Of a DNA stretch of 16,199 nt, positions 1 to 6,826 are shown piece after piece; the first letter of the stretch is position 1; each line of letters opens with the position of its first letter. Under the pieces are notes generated by a model. The model was given only the letters and a program-made list of their open reading frames with translations, was not told where the DNA came from and made no database searches. A program made the translations under genes and the position numbers. The stretch comes from JBDRTU01 sp043823825. GTDB lineage: Bacteria > Patescibacteriota > Patescibacteriia > Veblenbacterales > UBA10138. The DNA is taken from the NCBI GenBank assembly GCA_043823825.1, contig JBDRTU010000007.1, forward strand, positions 1 through 16,199, in the 5' to 3' direction.

Positions 1-80
1 AAAAAATTAGAAAATTTAAAAACAAATTTTTATTAACAATTACAGTAACTTACCTAATAAATTTATAAATTATTTTTAAA

Positions 81-258
81 GGTCGGCATTCCCCAAAAGG
101 GGGATGAATTAAGTGACTTGCCTTATCCTAAATTGGAGGAAAGGGTGGGCAAGGCCCCTGTCTTAATGGAATTAAACCTCCTAAAGAGATAGGGTAAGTT
201 ACTTAATTAATAAGTGTTCGCCGAATACAATTGATTAAAAATCAAAAGTGTAGGCGAA
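81..258 (+). promoter_or_regulatory. Structured 5' leader upstream of the secreted-protein operon
   Basis: The untranslated region holds several helices that are visible by eye. A hairpin at 87-94/99-106 has loop AAAA. A 19-pair helix joins 109-127 to 188-206, with three G-U type pairs and no gap. Inside it GGAGG (135-139) pairs with CCTCC (177-181), enclosing two small hairpins, GGGC-AAG-GCCC (147-157) and TTAAT-GGA-ATTAA (163-175). Downstream, TCGGC (83-87) can pair with GCCGA (220-224), but the latter overlaps TTCGCC (217-222), which pairs instead with GGCGAA (253-258) just before the ribosome site at 267-270. Wobble pairs inside the long helix suggest that the structure acts as RNA. I cannot match it to a riboswitch class I know. 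It could be a cis-regulator or an independent small RNA. Confidence 0.5.
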
Positions 259-278
259 TTAAAGAAAGGAAAAATTAT

Positions 279-974
279 ATGTTAAAGAAAGGTTTATTAA
301 CTTTAGTAGCAATAGCAGTAGTAGTTGCCATGATTCCAATGTTTGCCGCTTTTGAAGCGCACGTGGTAAACGTAACTGCTAAAATTGAGAATGCTTTGAC
401 GGTTGATACTGCCCCGATTGAGTTTGGCACTGTATTCCCAGAGGAAGTGCTTTATCATGACCTGCAAATGGACTTGAGTGGTTCATTTGTAGAACAATCT
501 GAAGCTGATGAGGTGACATATGTAATTAAACAAAAACCTAAGTGCTGGAGTGATGATGATCAGGTTTATGGTCGGGTAATAGAAGTGGAAGATCAGGGTG
601 AATTCTTTTTTGAATGTATACAATCAGACACTGCTTCAGACTACGAAATGCTACCAGTGCTCTGTCCTTATCTTTCCAAGAATAAGGCGAAAGGCGAAAG
701 TGATCAAGACGGTAGTATTGATGCTTTCCACGGCAATATTGCCTGGACACCAGAAGATACTGAAAGCACAAAAGTTAGTGGTAGTTTATCGCAACTTGCC
801 CTAGATATTGAAGACAGCTGGGTGATTGATTTACATGTACCTTGCTTTGCTGGGTCTTGCGCGCAAGATAATGTGATTCCTGAAGAGTATCAGGCTGATC
901 CAACACTAGAGCATGAAATTTTTGGTTGCGACCTTTGGGTAGAAGTAACAGGCGTAAGTCGAATTCCAGTATAG
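279..974 (+). CDS. SipW-dependent-type secreted protein, camelysin/TasA-like (paralogue 1)
   Basis: A predicted 231-residue exported protein. The N-terminus has two lysines, a hydrophobic segment (about residues 5-23) and the motif FEAHVVNVTA at 25-34, followed by EFGTVFPEE at 48-56, a pattern typical of camelysin/TasA-like proteins with SipW-type signals. Conserved Cys-containing blocks LCPYLSK, VPCFAGSCAQD and FGCDLWVEVTG are shared with the next gene and suggest disulfides in the exported domain. I chose the ATG at 279 because AGGA lies 8 bases upstream; an upstream TTG frame start at 231 would add a basic tail in front of the signal and would fall in the structured leader. The cargo is probably processed by the signal peptidase encoded at 2451. 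A surface or fibre role is inferred from the family, not seen. Confidence 0.75.
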   Translation: MLKKGLLTLVAIAVVVAMIPMFAAFEAHVVNVTAKIENALTVDTAPIEFGTVFPEEVLYHDLQMDLSGSFVEQSEADEVTYVIKQKPKCWSDDDQVYGRVIEVEDQGEFFFECIQSDTASDYEMLPVLCPYLSKNKAKGESDQDGSIDAFHGNIAWTPEDTESTKVSGSLSQLALDIEDSWVIDLHVPCFAGSCAQDNVIPEEYQADPTLEHEIFGCDLWVEVTGVSRIPV

Positions 975-1036
975 TAATAGAAATCTTAATAACTAGTAGT
1001 ATTTTGGCGTAATTCGCCAAAGCGCAAACTGGAATT
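962..1036 (+). promoter_or_regulatory. Nested hairpin between the two cargo genes, probable translational-coupling element
   Basis: AATTCCAGT (962-970), in the last codons of the first cargo gene, is the exact reverse complement of ACTGGAATT (1028-1036), which ends one base before the ATG of the second. Inside lies a second stem, TTTGGCG (1003-1009) with CGCCAAA (1015-1021), loop TAATT. The weak ribosome site GGAA (1031-1034) is inside the outer stem, so a ribosome finishing gene one would open it. No U-tract follows, so it is not a terminator. Confidence 0.5.
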
Positions 1037-1837
1037 ATGATTAAGAAATTATTACTTAGTTTAGGTGCCCTGGCTTTGATTGCCTTAAGCGTACCTTTGG
1101 TAGCTGGTTTTGAGGCGCACGTGGTAAACGTGACAGCTCATATTGCCAATGCTTTAGTTGTAACGCCAGATTCGCGTGAATTTGGCACGGTTTTTCCGCA
1201 AGAATATATGGAAATGGGAGTAACTTTATCCTTTAGCGAATCATTCTTGGATGAAGAACAAACCCATGCTGATACTGTTGAATATATTATTAAGCAAAAG
1301 CCAAAACCCAAGCCAGAACCAGACAGGCAATTGCCAATCTTAAAACCAGATTACAATATGTACTTGCCGGGCGGGCAGTTTGATGGCCAGCTTTATCCTC
1401 ATTTTATAAATGATGATTTACAGCGTTCTCAATATTGCCATAGCCACCAGCCAGCTGATTTAGGTAATCCTGATGATTTGTATTACATCAACTGCTATCC
1501 GTCGCTTTGTCCGTACTTATCTAAAACTCCAGATGATTTACCAGAGCCTGGTATTGATATTGGAGTAGCGCCTTTTCATGATCCTAATGATCCTGATAAT
1601 TATGCTTGGGGAATTTTAAGCAAAGGTGTGAAAATACAAGATTTGGTTGATGAGTGGACAATTGATTTGGCAGTTCCTTGTTTTACAGGGCAATGCGCCC
1701 AGGATTGGGCAGATTTTGTAGCGAGCCATAATCCTAATGCTGATGCGTCCCAGTATTCTTTGCCAGGCACGCTAGAGCATCAGGTGTTTGGTTGCGACTT
1801 GTGGTTTGAGGTAACTGATATTTATGGCGGCACCTAA
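1037..1837 (+). CDS. SipW-dependent-type secreted protein, camelysin/TasA-like (paralogue 2)
   Basis: A 266-residue paralogue of the preceding gene. The hydrophobic segment occupies about residues 5-23 and FEAHVVNVTA sits at 25-34, exactly the same register as in paralogue 1. EFGTVFPQE follows. The Cys blocks LCPYLSK, VPCFTGQCAQDW and FGCDLWFEVT are conserved near the C-terminus. It differs by a proline-rich insertion (PKPKPEPD near residue 91) and extra Asp/Pro-rich linkers. The ATG at 1037 has only GGAA close by, and this lies in the hairpin shared with the upstream gene, so expression is probably coupled. The two genes form one operon with the membrane protein and signal peptidase downstream. 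Its exact role is unknown; a structural or adhesive surface subunit is the natural guess. Confidence 0.75.
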   Translation: MIKKLLLSLGALALIALSVPLVAGFEAHVVNVTAHIANALVVTPDSREFGTVFPQEYMEMGVTLSFSESFLDEEQTHADTVEYIIKQKPKPKPEPDRQLPILKPDYNMYLPGGQFDGQLYPHFINDDLQRSQYCHSHQPADLGNPDDLYYINCYPSLCPYLSKTPDDLPEPGIDIGVAPFHDPNDPDNYAWGILSKGVKIQDLVDEWTIDLAVPCFTGQCAQDWADFVASHNPNADASQYSLPGTLEHQVFGCDLWFEVTDIYGGT

Positions 1838-1860
1838 AGTAATAGGTTGATTTTTGATCT

Positions 1861-1895
1861 CTCCTTCTTTTTAAAGAGTTTTTAAAAAGGAGGAA
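1861..1895 (+). promoter_or_regulatory. Intergenic hairpin upstream of the membrane-anchored protein gene
   Basis: CTTTTTAAA pairs with TTTAAAAAG (9 base pairs, 5-base loop) with flanking CTC/GAG. No U-tract follows, so it is not a good terminator. It could be an mRNA processing or stability element separating the cargo genes from the peptidase genes. Confidence 0.3.
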
Positions 1896-1932
1896 GACGA
1901 GGAATTAATTAACTAAATAGGGGGGAACAAAT

Positions 1933-2448
1933 ATGGAAGAAGAAAATATACAAATGAATAATGATCAACCGGTAAACGAGCCGACTATGGAATCTGCGGG
2001 GCCAACTGAAACTAGTAAGGCTGGTATGCCAAACAAACCGCGTAAAATCGGTAGAGCAATTGGTATTATTGTGGTAGTAGTGATTATTTATATTTTTGCA
2101 GTACAAGTAATGGCGGCTGATAGTTACGAGGCAGTGGTGCAAGTGATTGAGGGGGAGAATAAAATTGGGGTTAATCCTTTAACTGATCGGTTGGATTTTG
2201 GCGACATTTCCCGCGATAATGGCGCCAGTCGTTTTGTTACTTTAACCAACGAAGGCAAGATGGATAAATTCATAATGGTTTGGAAGTCGGGACAGATAGC
2301 GGAAATTATGAAGGTTAGCAATAATAATTTTGTAATACCCGGTGGCGAGGACTACCGTTTGGAATTAAATGTTTATGTGCCAGTTTCAGCGCCGATTGGC
2401 GAGTATCAGGGCCGGGTTAGAATTTTCAAATTACCCAAGTTTTGGTAA
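1933..2448 (+). CDS. Membrane-anchored protein with extracytoplasmic Ig-like domain
   Basis: A 171-residue protein with a polar, probably disordered N-terminus (1-38), a basic stretch (PRKIGR), one hydrophobic segment (about 42-60) and an exported beta-rich domain (62-171). The domain starts SYEAVVQV, reminiscent of the cargo motif FEAHVVNV, and continues LDFGDI...FVTLTNEG...PIGEYQGRVRIF, a pattern like camelysin or ASH/Ig-like beta sandwiches. The start is well supported by a GGGGGG ribosome site 7 bases before the ATG. It lies directly before, and nearly overlaps, the signal peptidase gene, which suggests a partner or substrate of that enzyme or a membrane anchor for the cargo. I do not recognise a named family, and the function is inferred only from position and topology. 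Confidence 0.65.
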   Translation: MEEENIQMNNDQPVNEPTMESAGPTETSKAGMPNKPRKIGRAIGIIVVVVIIYIFAVQVMAADSYEAVVQVIEGENKIGVNPLTDRLDFGDISRDNGASRFVTLTNEGKMDKFIMVWKSGQIAEIMKVSNNNFVIPGGEDYRLELNVYVPVSAPIGEYQGRVRIFKLPKFW

Positions 2449-2450
2449 AT

Positions 2451-2954
2451 ATGGGCTGGCTTGAATATATAAAAAAATGCCGAGCAGCCAAAATTGAAAA
2501 ACAGCAAGATCTTTCCCAGCAAAAAAAGTTAGGGCGAAAAATAGGAGGGACCATTCTGTATCTAGTGTTTGTACTGGCTTTAATTTACTTCACACCTAAG
2601 TTCTTGAGTTATGCCTTAAATACCCAGTATCCCTTAGCAGCCATTACTTCTGGCTCTATGTGGCCGGCGTTGAAGCAATATGATTTGATCTTTATTCAGG
2701 GAATTGACGCGCGTCAAGTTAAAATAGGCGATATCGTGGTGTATACCAATCAGAAAAAGGCCTTTACTATTCACCGGGTGATTGAGCTAAGAGAAGATAC
2801 GATTGTGACCAAAGGCGACGCCAATAATGTGGCTGATAAAGCTATTAGTTACGAAGACATTGTTGGCCGATTATATCGCCTGGGTAACTGGGATGTCCGT
2901 ATTCCTAAACTAGGATACATTAGCACCAGTTTTAGTAAATTTATTAATAAGTAA
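2451..2954 (+). CDS. sipW: Signal peptidase I, SipW / archaeal-ER (S26B) type
   Basis: A membrane-bound serine peptidase of 167 residues that removes signal peptides from exported proteins. A basic N-terminus precedes one membrane segment (about residues 33-50). SGSMWP holds the probable nucleophile Ser69; HRV holds His108, where classical bacterial enzymes have Lys; KGDAN and the following Asp (Asp123, Asp129) complete the S26B signature. This is the type found in SipW, archaea and the ER. I prefer the ATG at 2451, two bases after the upstream stop, to an overlapping TTG at 2442. Either way translation is coupled. Neighbouring genes carry SipW-dependent-type signals, so this is most likely their dedicated peptidase. 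The gene symbol is by analogy with Bacillus. Confidence 0.88.
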   Translation: MGWLEYIKKCRAAKIEKQQDLSQQKKLGRKIGGTILYLVFVLALIYFTPKFLSYALNTQYPLAAITSGSMWPALKQYDLIFIQGIDARQVKIGDIVVYTNQKKAFTIHRVIELREDTIVTKGDANNVADKAISYEDIVGRLYRLGNWDVRIPKLGYISTSFSKFINK

Positions 2955-3018
2955 GGAAGATAGAATCCAAGCGTTTAATATACTGTCATTACGACAAACT
3001 GTTTAAAAACCCATTTAC

Positions 3019-3092
3019 TGTCATTGAGAGCCCCAACTGGGTTGAGGGCGAAGCAATCTAATAACTTTAGAGATTGCTTCGTCGCAATGACA
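3019..3092 (+). repeat. REP/MITE-like imperfect palindrome
   Basis: The outer arms TGTCATTG (3019-3026) and CAATGACA (3085-3092) are perfect complements, and the inner arms CGAAGCAATCT (3049-3059) and AGATTGCTTCG (3071-3081) match over 11 bases. This resembles the widespread palindromic repeats of the form TGTCATTGCGA...GAAGCAATCT. A partial related motif, TGTCATTACGACA, lies just upstream near 2986-2998. It may fold in RNA and probably occurs elsewhere in the genome. Confidence 0.65.
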
Positions 3093-3114
3093 ACAAACGC
3101 GTAAGTTATACAAT
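3087..3114 (+). promoter_or_regulatory. Predicted promoter for the 926-residue surface protein
   Basis: ATGACA (3087-3092) is spaced 16 bases from TACAAT (3109-3114). The start of transcription would fall near 3121, only about six bases before the ATG at 3127, so the message would be almost leaderless; no ribosome site is visible, which fits. The -35 box is the end of the palindromic repeat. Confidence 0.45.
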
Positions 3115-3126
3115 AATAATCAAACT

Positions 3127-5907
3127 ATGACCAAAGTTAGTAAAAAGAGTAATAAGAATGTGGGCAAGCCGCGAGCTTTCCTTCGACTCGTCAATATAGC
3201 AGGAACTGCTGTAGTGGTTTTGGTTATGGTGTTAGTGCAAACTAATATTTTTAGCGCTTTTGAAGCGCATGTGGTAAATGTAACAGCCGAACCAGAACGT
3301 CGTTGCGTGCAGTGGGAAGTGCGTTCAATGGGTTTTTGGAAGAATCATCCAGAGCTAAGAATTTTTCCGCAGACAGTAGGGGATATAGTAGTATCCAATC
3401 ATGCCGAAGCAGATGCGGTGTTTGATAATTATTCTTTTAGCGCTCGCAACAAGCTGCGCGGTCAATTATTAGCTTTAATGTTTAATATTCCGTACTTTGA
3501 TATTGGTGGCGTTTTGGTTCCCAATGAAGCAATAACAGTTTCGGAGTTAGCAGCCGAGGCCGCTGCCTTGCTACTTAAAAATAATCCACTAGCCACTGAC
3601 TCAGAATTATTAGCAATGAAAGATAGAGTGGAAGCAGTAAATATTATTGAATTACTAATACGCTGTGAACACCCTTTATTTTTAGTTAATAAGGTTTATT
3701 ATGATGTTGAATCAACGCCAAGCAAAACAAATTTGTTAGTTAACCCGGGTTTTGAAGCAGGCACCGACCCCTGGGTTCGTTATACTACTGGAGTAGGTTC
3801 TTTTACTACTGTTACGCCAGGTTATGATTCACCAGCAGCGGCCGAGATAAATATTGTTAATGAGGGTATGGTGGAGATGTATCAGTCGGGATTAACTTTG
3901 GAGGCGGGCGCTACTTACCGTTTAACCTTTTCTGCCAAGTCTAACACTGGTCATGATCTAAAGGTTTATGTGGGGCAACAAAGTTCTGGTCAAAATTATG
4001 GTTTGAATGGTTATCTTCCCGATATCACTTCAGATTGGCAAACCCTTACTATTCAGTTTATTGCAACTGGTTTTTCCGGAACTGTTAATGATGCCAAACT
4101 AAGGTTTTATACGGCACCTTATGATTATCACGGCGATATTTATTGGTTTGATAATATTGCTTTGGAAAAAGTATTACCCACTGATCGCGGCGAGGAGCCA
4201 GATAATGAGTGGGTGGAGATTTTAAGCAAAACAGAGATTCCTTATGATATTTCAGGATGGCAGATTTGCGATGCTAATGCCTGCGACGTTATACCTGCCG
4301 GCACTCCTCCTATTCCCGCTTTTGGTTATGCTGTGGTAACAGCCGACGCTTCTACTTGGGATTATTGGATGATTCCACCAGAAGTTGTAAAGATTGTTTT
4401 ACCTGGCTCGGCTATTGGCAATGGCTTATCTAATAGCGCTGATATGGTTTATTTAGAGCGGCCTGATGGCAAGATTGTTGATCAAATGAATTACGGCGCC
4501 CCCAATAACGCCTGGCCAAATTACAATGCCGACGTTTGGGATCCAGGCGTGCCTGATGCGCCTGCGGGGCATATGTTAGCGCGCAGCCCCAGTGGCTTTG
4601 ATACCAATAAGCCCAGTGACTGGATTTCCTTATTACCGCCTGATTTAGTTATGATTTATCCTGACTTAAGCACAGCTGTGTGGAATTGGGGCCAAAATAT
4701 TAACATCACATGGATCGCTACCAACCCCAATGGCCCTGATAATGATTTAAAAATAGATGTTTACTATATTGAAGATCATAATCAAAATCATCATTTAGAT
4801 TTTGAAGACGATTATGTAGTGCAAATAGCTGATCAAATGGCCAATACCGGCTTGGTTAATTTTACTGTGCCTTACGGATTCTTAGGCGATGTTTGGATAG
4901 TGATAGTGGCTACTGGGCCAGAAAATATTATGGCGCAGGCAACAGTAGTGAGCCGGCCAATTTATGATCCTTCCCCAGAATTGATTGAGCAAGATCCGGC
5001 GTCGGTTTTGGAGTATATAGGGCGACTACCTTTGCTTTGCCGTGATCCTCATCGTTTATTAGCTTCTTTGCGACAGGCTGATCAGTTAATTGCTGATGGT
5101 GCCAGGGATTTGGCAGTGAATAGATCTTTAGATGGAGTTAGTGATCTTAAAAAGGCGCTGGGCATTGAAGCAATAGAAGAATTAACCTTAGACCAGTTAA
5201 TAACTATTTGTGATGGTCAAACACTTGATGTAGTGATTGAGGAAAGTGAGATTGCTACAGATCAGGAAGCCGAAGTAACTACTGCTGAGGAGGTAACTGA
5301 AGAGGTGATAGTAGAAAATGAATTAGTTGATGAATTGTTAGAACTATCTGACGAGGAAATTATAATTGACCAAGAGCTTGGCACTGAAGAAGAGGTTGTA
5401 GCTGATGAGCCAGAGACCACTGTTGAGGAGCTTAGCGAAGAGGAACTAAGCAATGAAGCAGACACCACTATCACTACTGAAGAAACAATTGAAAGTGAAG
5501 AGTTAGAAACAACTGACTTTACTGAAGCAGGGTCAGAAGAGGGGGCAGAAACTGAATCAGTAGAGACTAGTAATGAAGGCGAAGAGCTTAGTAGCCAGGA
5601 GGAAGTTACTAGCGAAGTTGAAATTGATACTACACCAGGCGTCATAACCCTAGAAGAAATAGCAGAAACAGTAGAACCCAGTGAACTTGATCAGCCAGTA
5701 ATAGAAGATCCAGTTGAAGAACCTTTACTAGAGGAAGTTCCAACTGCGCCAGCAGACACTAATAGAGCCTTAAACCAGGAGCAGTCCGAAGTATCAGGTG
5801 CAGAACCAGAAGAAATAGTAGTAGCGGCACCTCCAGCACCAGAACCTGAACCAGAACCCATGTCGGACGAGGCTACGCTTGAACCAGCAGCAGACTTGGT
5901 TGAATAA
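3127..5907 (+). CDS. Large multidomain secreted protein: CBM-like, lamin-tail and Kre9-like domains with acidic tail
   Basis: 926 residues. The N-terminus is basic (1-20) with a hydrophobic segment (about 22-43) and then FEAHVVNVTA at 45-54, identical to the two cargo paralogues. A Cys-containing segment has SMGFWKNHPE (67-76), a motif seen in varied secreted proteins. Then come a carbohydrate-binding-like jelly roll starting NLLVNPGFEAG (about 202-350), a lamin-tail domain (about 355-500; NEWVEIL, ISGWQICD, VVDQMNYG-like strands), a Kre9/Ser-Thr-anchor-like Ig domain (about 505-612) and a helical segment (618-700). About 220 residues very rich in Glu, Thr and Ser close the protein. No sorting LPXTG or C-terminal membrane segment is visible, so it is either released or tethered by its N-terminus if uncleaved. 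Its placement after the peptidase and the shared motif argue that it belongs to the same export module. The function is unknown; binding of glycans or surfaces is inferred from the domains. Confidence 0.8.
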   Translation: MTKVSKKSNKNVGKPRAFLRLVNIAGTAVVVLVMVLVQTNIFSAFEAHVVNVTAEPERRCVQWEVRSMGFWKNHPELRIFPQTVGDIVVSNHAEADAVFDNYSFSARNKLRGQLLALMFNIPYFDIGGVLVPNEAITVSELAAEAAALLLKNNPLATDSELLAMKDRVEAVNIIELLIRCEHPLFLVNKVYYDVESTPSKTNLLVNPGFEAGTDPWVRYTTGVGSFTTVTPGYDSPAAAEINIVNEGMVEMYQSGLTLEAGATYRLTFSAKSNTGHDLKVYVGQQSSGQNYGLNGYLPDITSDWQTLTIQFIATGFSGTVNDAKLRFYTAPYDYHGDIYWFDNIALEKVLPTDRGEEPDNEWVEILSKTEIPYDISGWQICDANACDVIPAGTPPIPAFGYAVVTADASTWDYWMIPPEVVKIVLPGSAIGNGLSNSADMVYLERPDGKIVDQMNYGAPNNAWPNYNADVWDPGVPDAPAGHMLARSPSGFDTNKPSDWISLLPPDLVMIYPDLSTAVWNWGQNINITWIATNPNGPDNDLKIDVYYIEDHNQNHHLDFEDDYVVQIADQMANTGLVNFTVPYGFLGDVWIVIVATGPENIMAQATVVSRPIYDPSPELIEQDPASVLEYIGRLPLLCRDPHRLLASLRQADQLIADGARDLAVNRSLDGVSDLKKALGIEAIEELTLDQLITICDGQTLDVVIEESEIATDQEAEVTTAEEVTEEVIVENELVDELLELSDEEIIIDQELGTEEEVVADEPETTVEELSEEELSNEADTTITTEETIESEELETTDFTEAGSEEGAETESVETSNEGEELSSQEEVTSEVEIDTTPGVITLEEIAETVEPSELDQPVIEDPVEEPLLEEVPTAPADTNRALNQEQSEVSGAEPEEIVVAAPPAPEPEPEPMSDEATLEPAADLVE

Positions 5908-5919
5908 TTTTAGTGATTT

Positions 5920-5950
5920 ACCCTGCTTTTTGTCTTGGCAGGGTTTTATG
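5920..5950 (+). terminator. Rho-independent terminator of the surface-protein gene
   Basis: ACCCTGC (5920-5926) pairs with GCAGGGT (5938-5944) and is followed by TTTT. It begins 12 bases after the stop codon of the 926-residue gene. Confidence 0.75.
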
Positions 5951-6012
5951 TAATTAAAAAGGTATTAGATGACACTATAGCGCAGTTCGGGGTGTATATT
6001 CACAAAGCTTGA

Positions 6013-6039
6013 AACCACCGAGCGTAAGCTCGGGGGGTT
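6013..6039. repeat. REP-like hairpin with GTAA tetraloop
   Basis: CCGAGC (6018-6023) and GCTCGG (6028-6033) flank the loop GTAA, which would be a GNRA tetraloop in RNA, and AACC/GGTT (6013-6016/6036-6039) extends the stem. No U-tract follows. It is probably a dispersed palindromic element. Confidence 0.4.
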
Positions 6040-6087
6040 CGCTTAAATGAAATTATGAAAAATGGAATTATAAAATATTACTCACAA

Positions 6088-6117
6088 GGGTTTTTTACCC
6101 AGCTGGGTAAAAAACCC
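6088..6117. repeat. Perfect 30-base palindrome between convergent genes
   Basis: The two halves meet at AGCT and are perfect reverse complements over 30 bases (GGG, T6, ACCC, AGCT, GGGT, A6, CCC). It lies 10 bases past the stop of the minus-strand regulator gene. In both directions the T-run comes before the GC stem, so it is not a normal U-tract terminator. It may be a protein-binding site or an unusual factor-dependent end signal. Confidence 0.6.
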
Positions 6118-6127
6118 CAACTCGTAA

Positions 6128-6676
6128 TTATTTAAATTTTGGCCAATACATAAAGTTAGAAGCATAAAAAACATTTACCCAGTCTTGTAGCTTAGCTTGT
6201 TTTACAAACTCAGCGATTTCGAAGTATACATCATTTGAGCTCGCCCACACACTTTGTTGTAATTTGATAAAACCGCCGTGTTTTAGTAGTAATCGGAATT
6301 GTTGACGGGCCCAGTTTTGAGATTGTGGTATATCAAAGATAACCAGAGTCGCAATTTTTTTATCATGAGGTTTAGCCGCGCGTAGTCGATGGACCAACGT
6401 GGCGGCTTTACCTTTGTCAGTTAAGGAGATTAACAATCGTTTGCCCACGCGCCGAGCTGATAAATATCGAGAGCGACGAAGTTGTCGGACAGTTTGTTGC
6501 AACATTTTCAATCGCTGTAACTTTTTAAGCTCGCTCACATAGGCGCTTCCATCTTTAAGCCAGGCGCTGCCATAGCCATGCGCTAGAGCTTTAGAAAAAC
6601 CTTTTAGGTCAACAACCGTTTCTTTAAGGTTGGCAAGTAAGATTAGTAAAATTTTACTTAAAGGTTGTTTATTCAT
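6128..6676 (-). CDS. PaaX-like regulator with C-terminal Cas2-like domain
   Basis: 182 residues. The N-terminal half (1-85) looks like a winged helix (LKKLQRLKMLQQ, then a basic wing ...LLISLTDKGK). The C-terminal half (about 103-182) has the ferredoxin-like pattern KIATLVIFDIPQ...ARQQFRLLLKHGGFIKLQQSVWAS, typical of PaaX C-domains and of Cas2-like proteins common in Patescibacteria. No cas1 or CRISPR repeats are nearby, so a CRISPR role is unlikely and a transcription-regulator role is more plausible. The ATG at 6676 is used. The gene is convergent with the surface-protein gene and divergent from uppP, so it may control either. The effector is unknown. Confidence 0.7.
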   Translation of the reverse strand: MNKQPLSKILLILLANLKETVVDLKGFSKALAHGYGSAWLKDGSAYVSELKKLQRLKMLQQTVRQLRRSRYLSARRVGKRLLISLTDKGKAATLVHRLRAAKPHDKKIATLVIFDIPQSQNWARQQFRLLLKHGGFIKLQQSVWASSNDVYFEIAEFVKQAKLQDWVNVFYASNFMYWPKFK

Positions 6677-6804
6677 GGTCTGTTTAATATATTACCATAA
6701 TTTAGGGATTTTGTTTTGCCTGCGTAAAAATCCCCACAGAAGATTTTTGATTTAGGATTAATGGATGTTAACAAGGTTTAATTCCTTAGGTTTTTTATTT
6801 GTAG

Positions 6805-6810
6805 TATGAT
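6805..6810 (+). promoter_or_regulatory. Possible -10 element of uppP
   Basis: TATGAT at 6805-6810 would put the transcript start near 6817, ten bases before the preferred ATG at 6827. No convincing -35 box is seen. The very short leader matches other genes of this window. Confidence 0.25.
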
Positions 6811-6826
6811 ATTGTTAAACTGGATT

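Noticed and set aside
1..80. Promoter of the secretion operon
   Set aside because: Several AT-rich -10-like words (for example TATAAA at 64-69) exist but none has a convincing -35 box at the right distance, so no promoter is listed.
5262..5645. Minus-strand 127-residue frame rich in Ser and Val
   Set aside because: It is the antisense of the Glu/Thr/Ser-rich acidic tail of the surface protein; the composition is explained by the codons of that tail and no ribosome site supports it.
6726..6748. Hairpin AAAAATC/GATTTTT as a terminator
   Set aside because: The stem is nearly all A-T, lies between divergent genes and has no gene end to serve.
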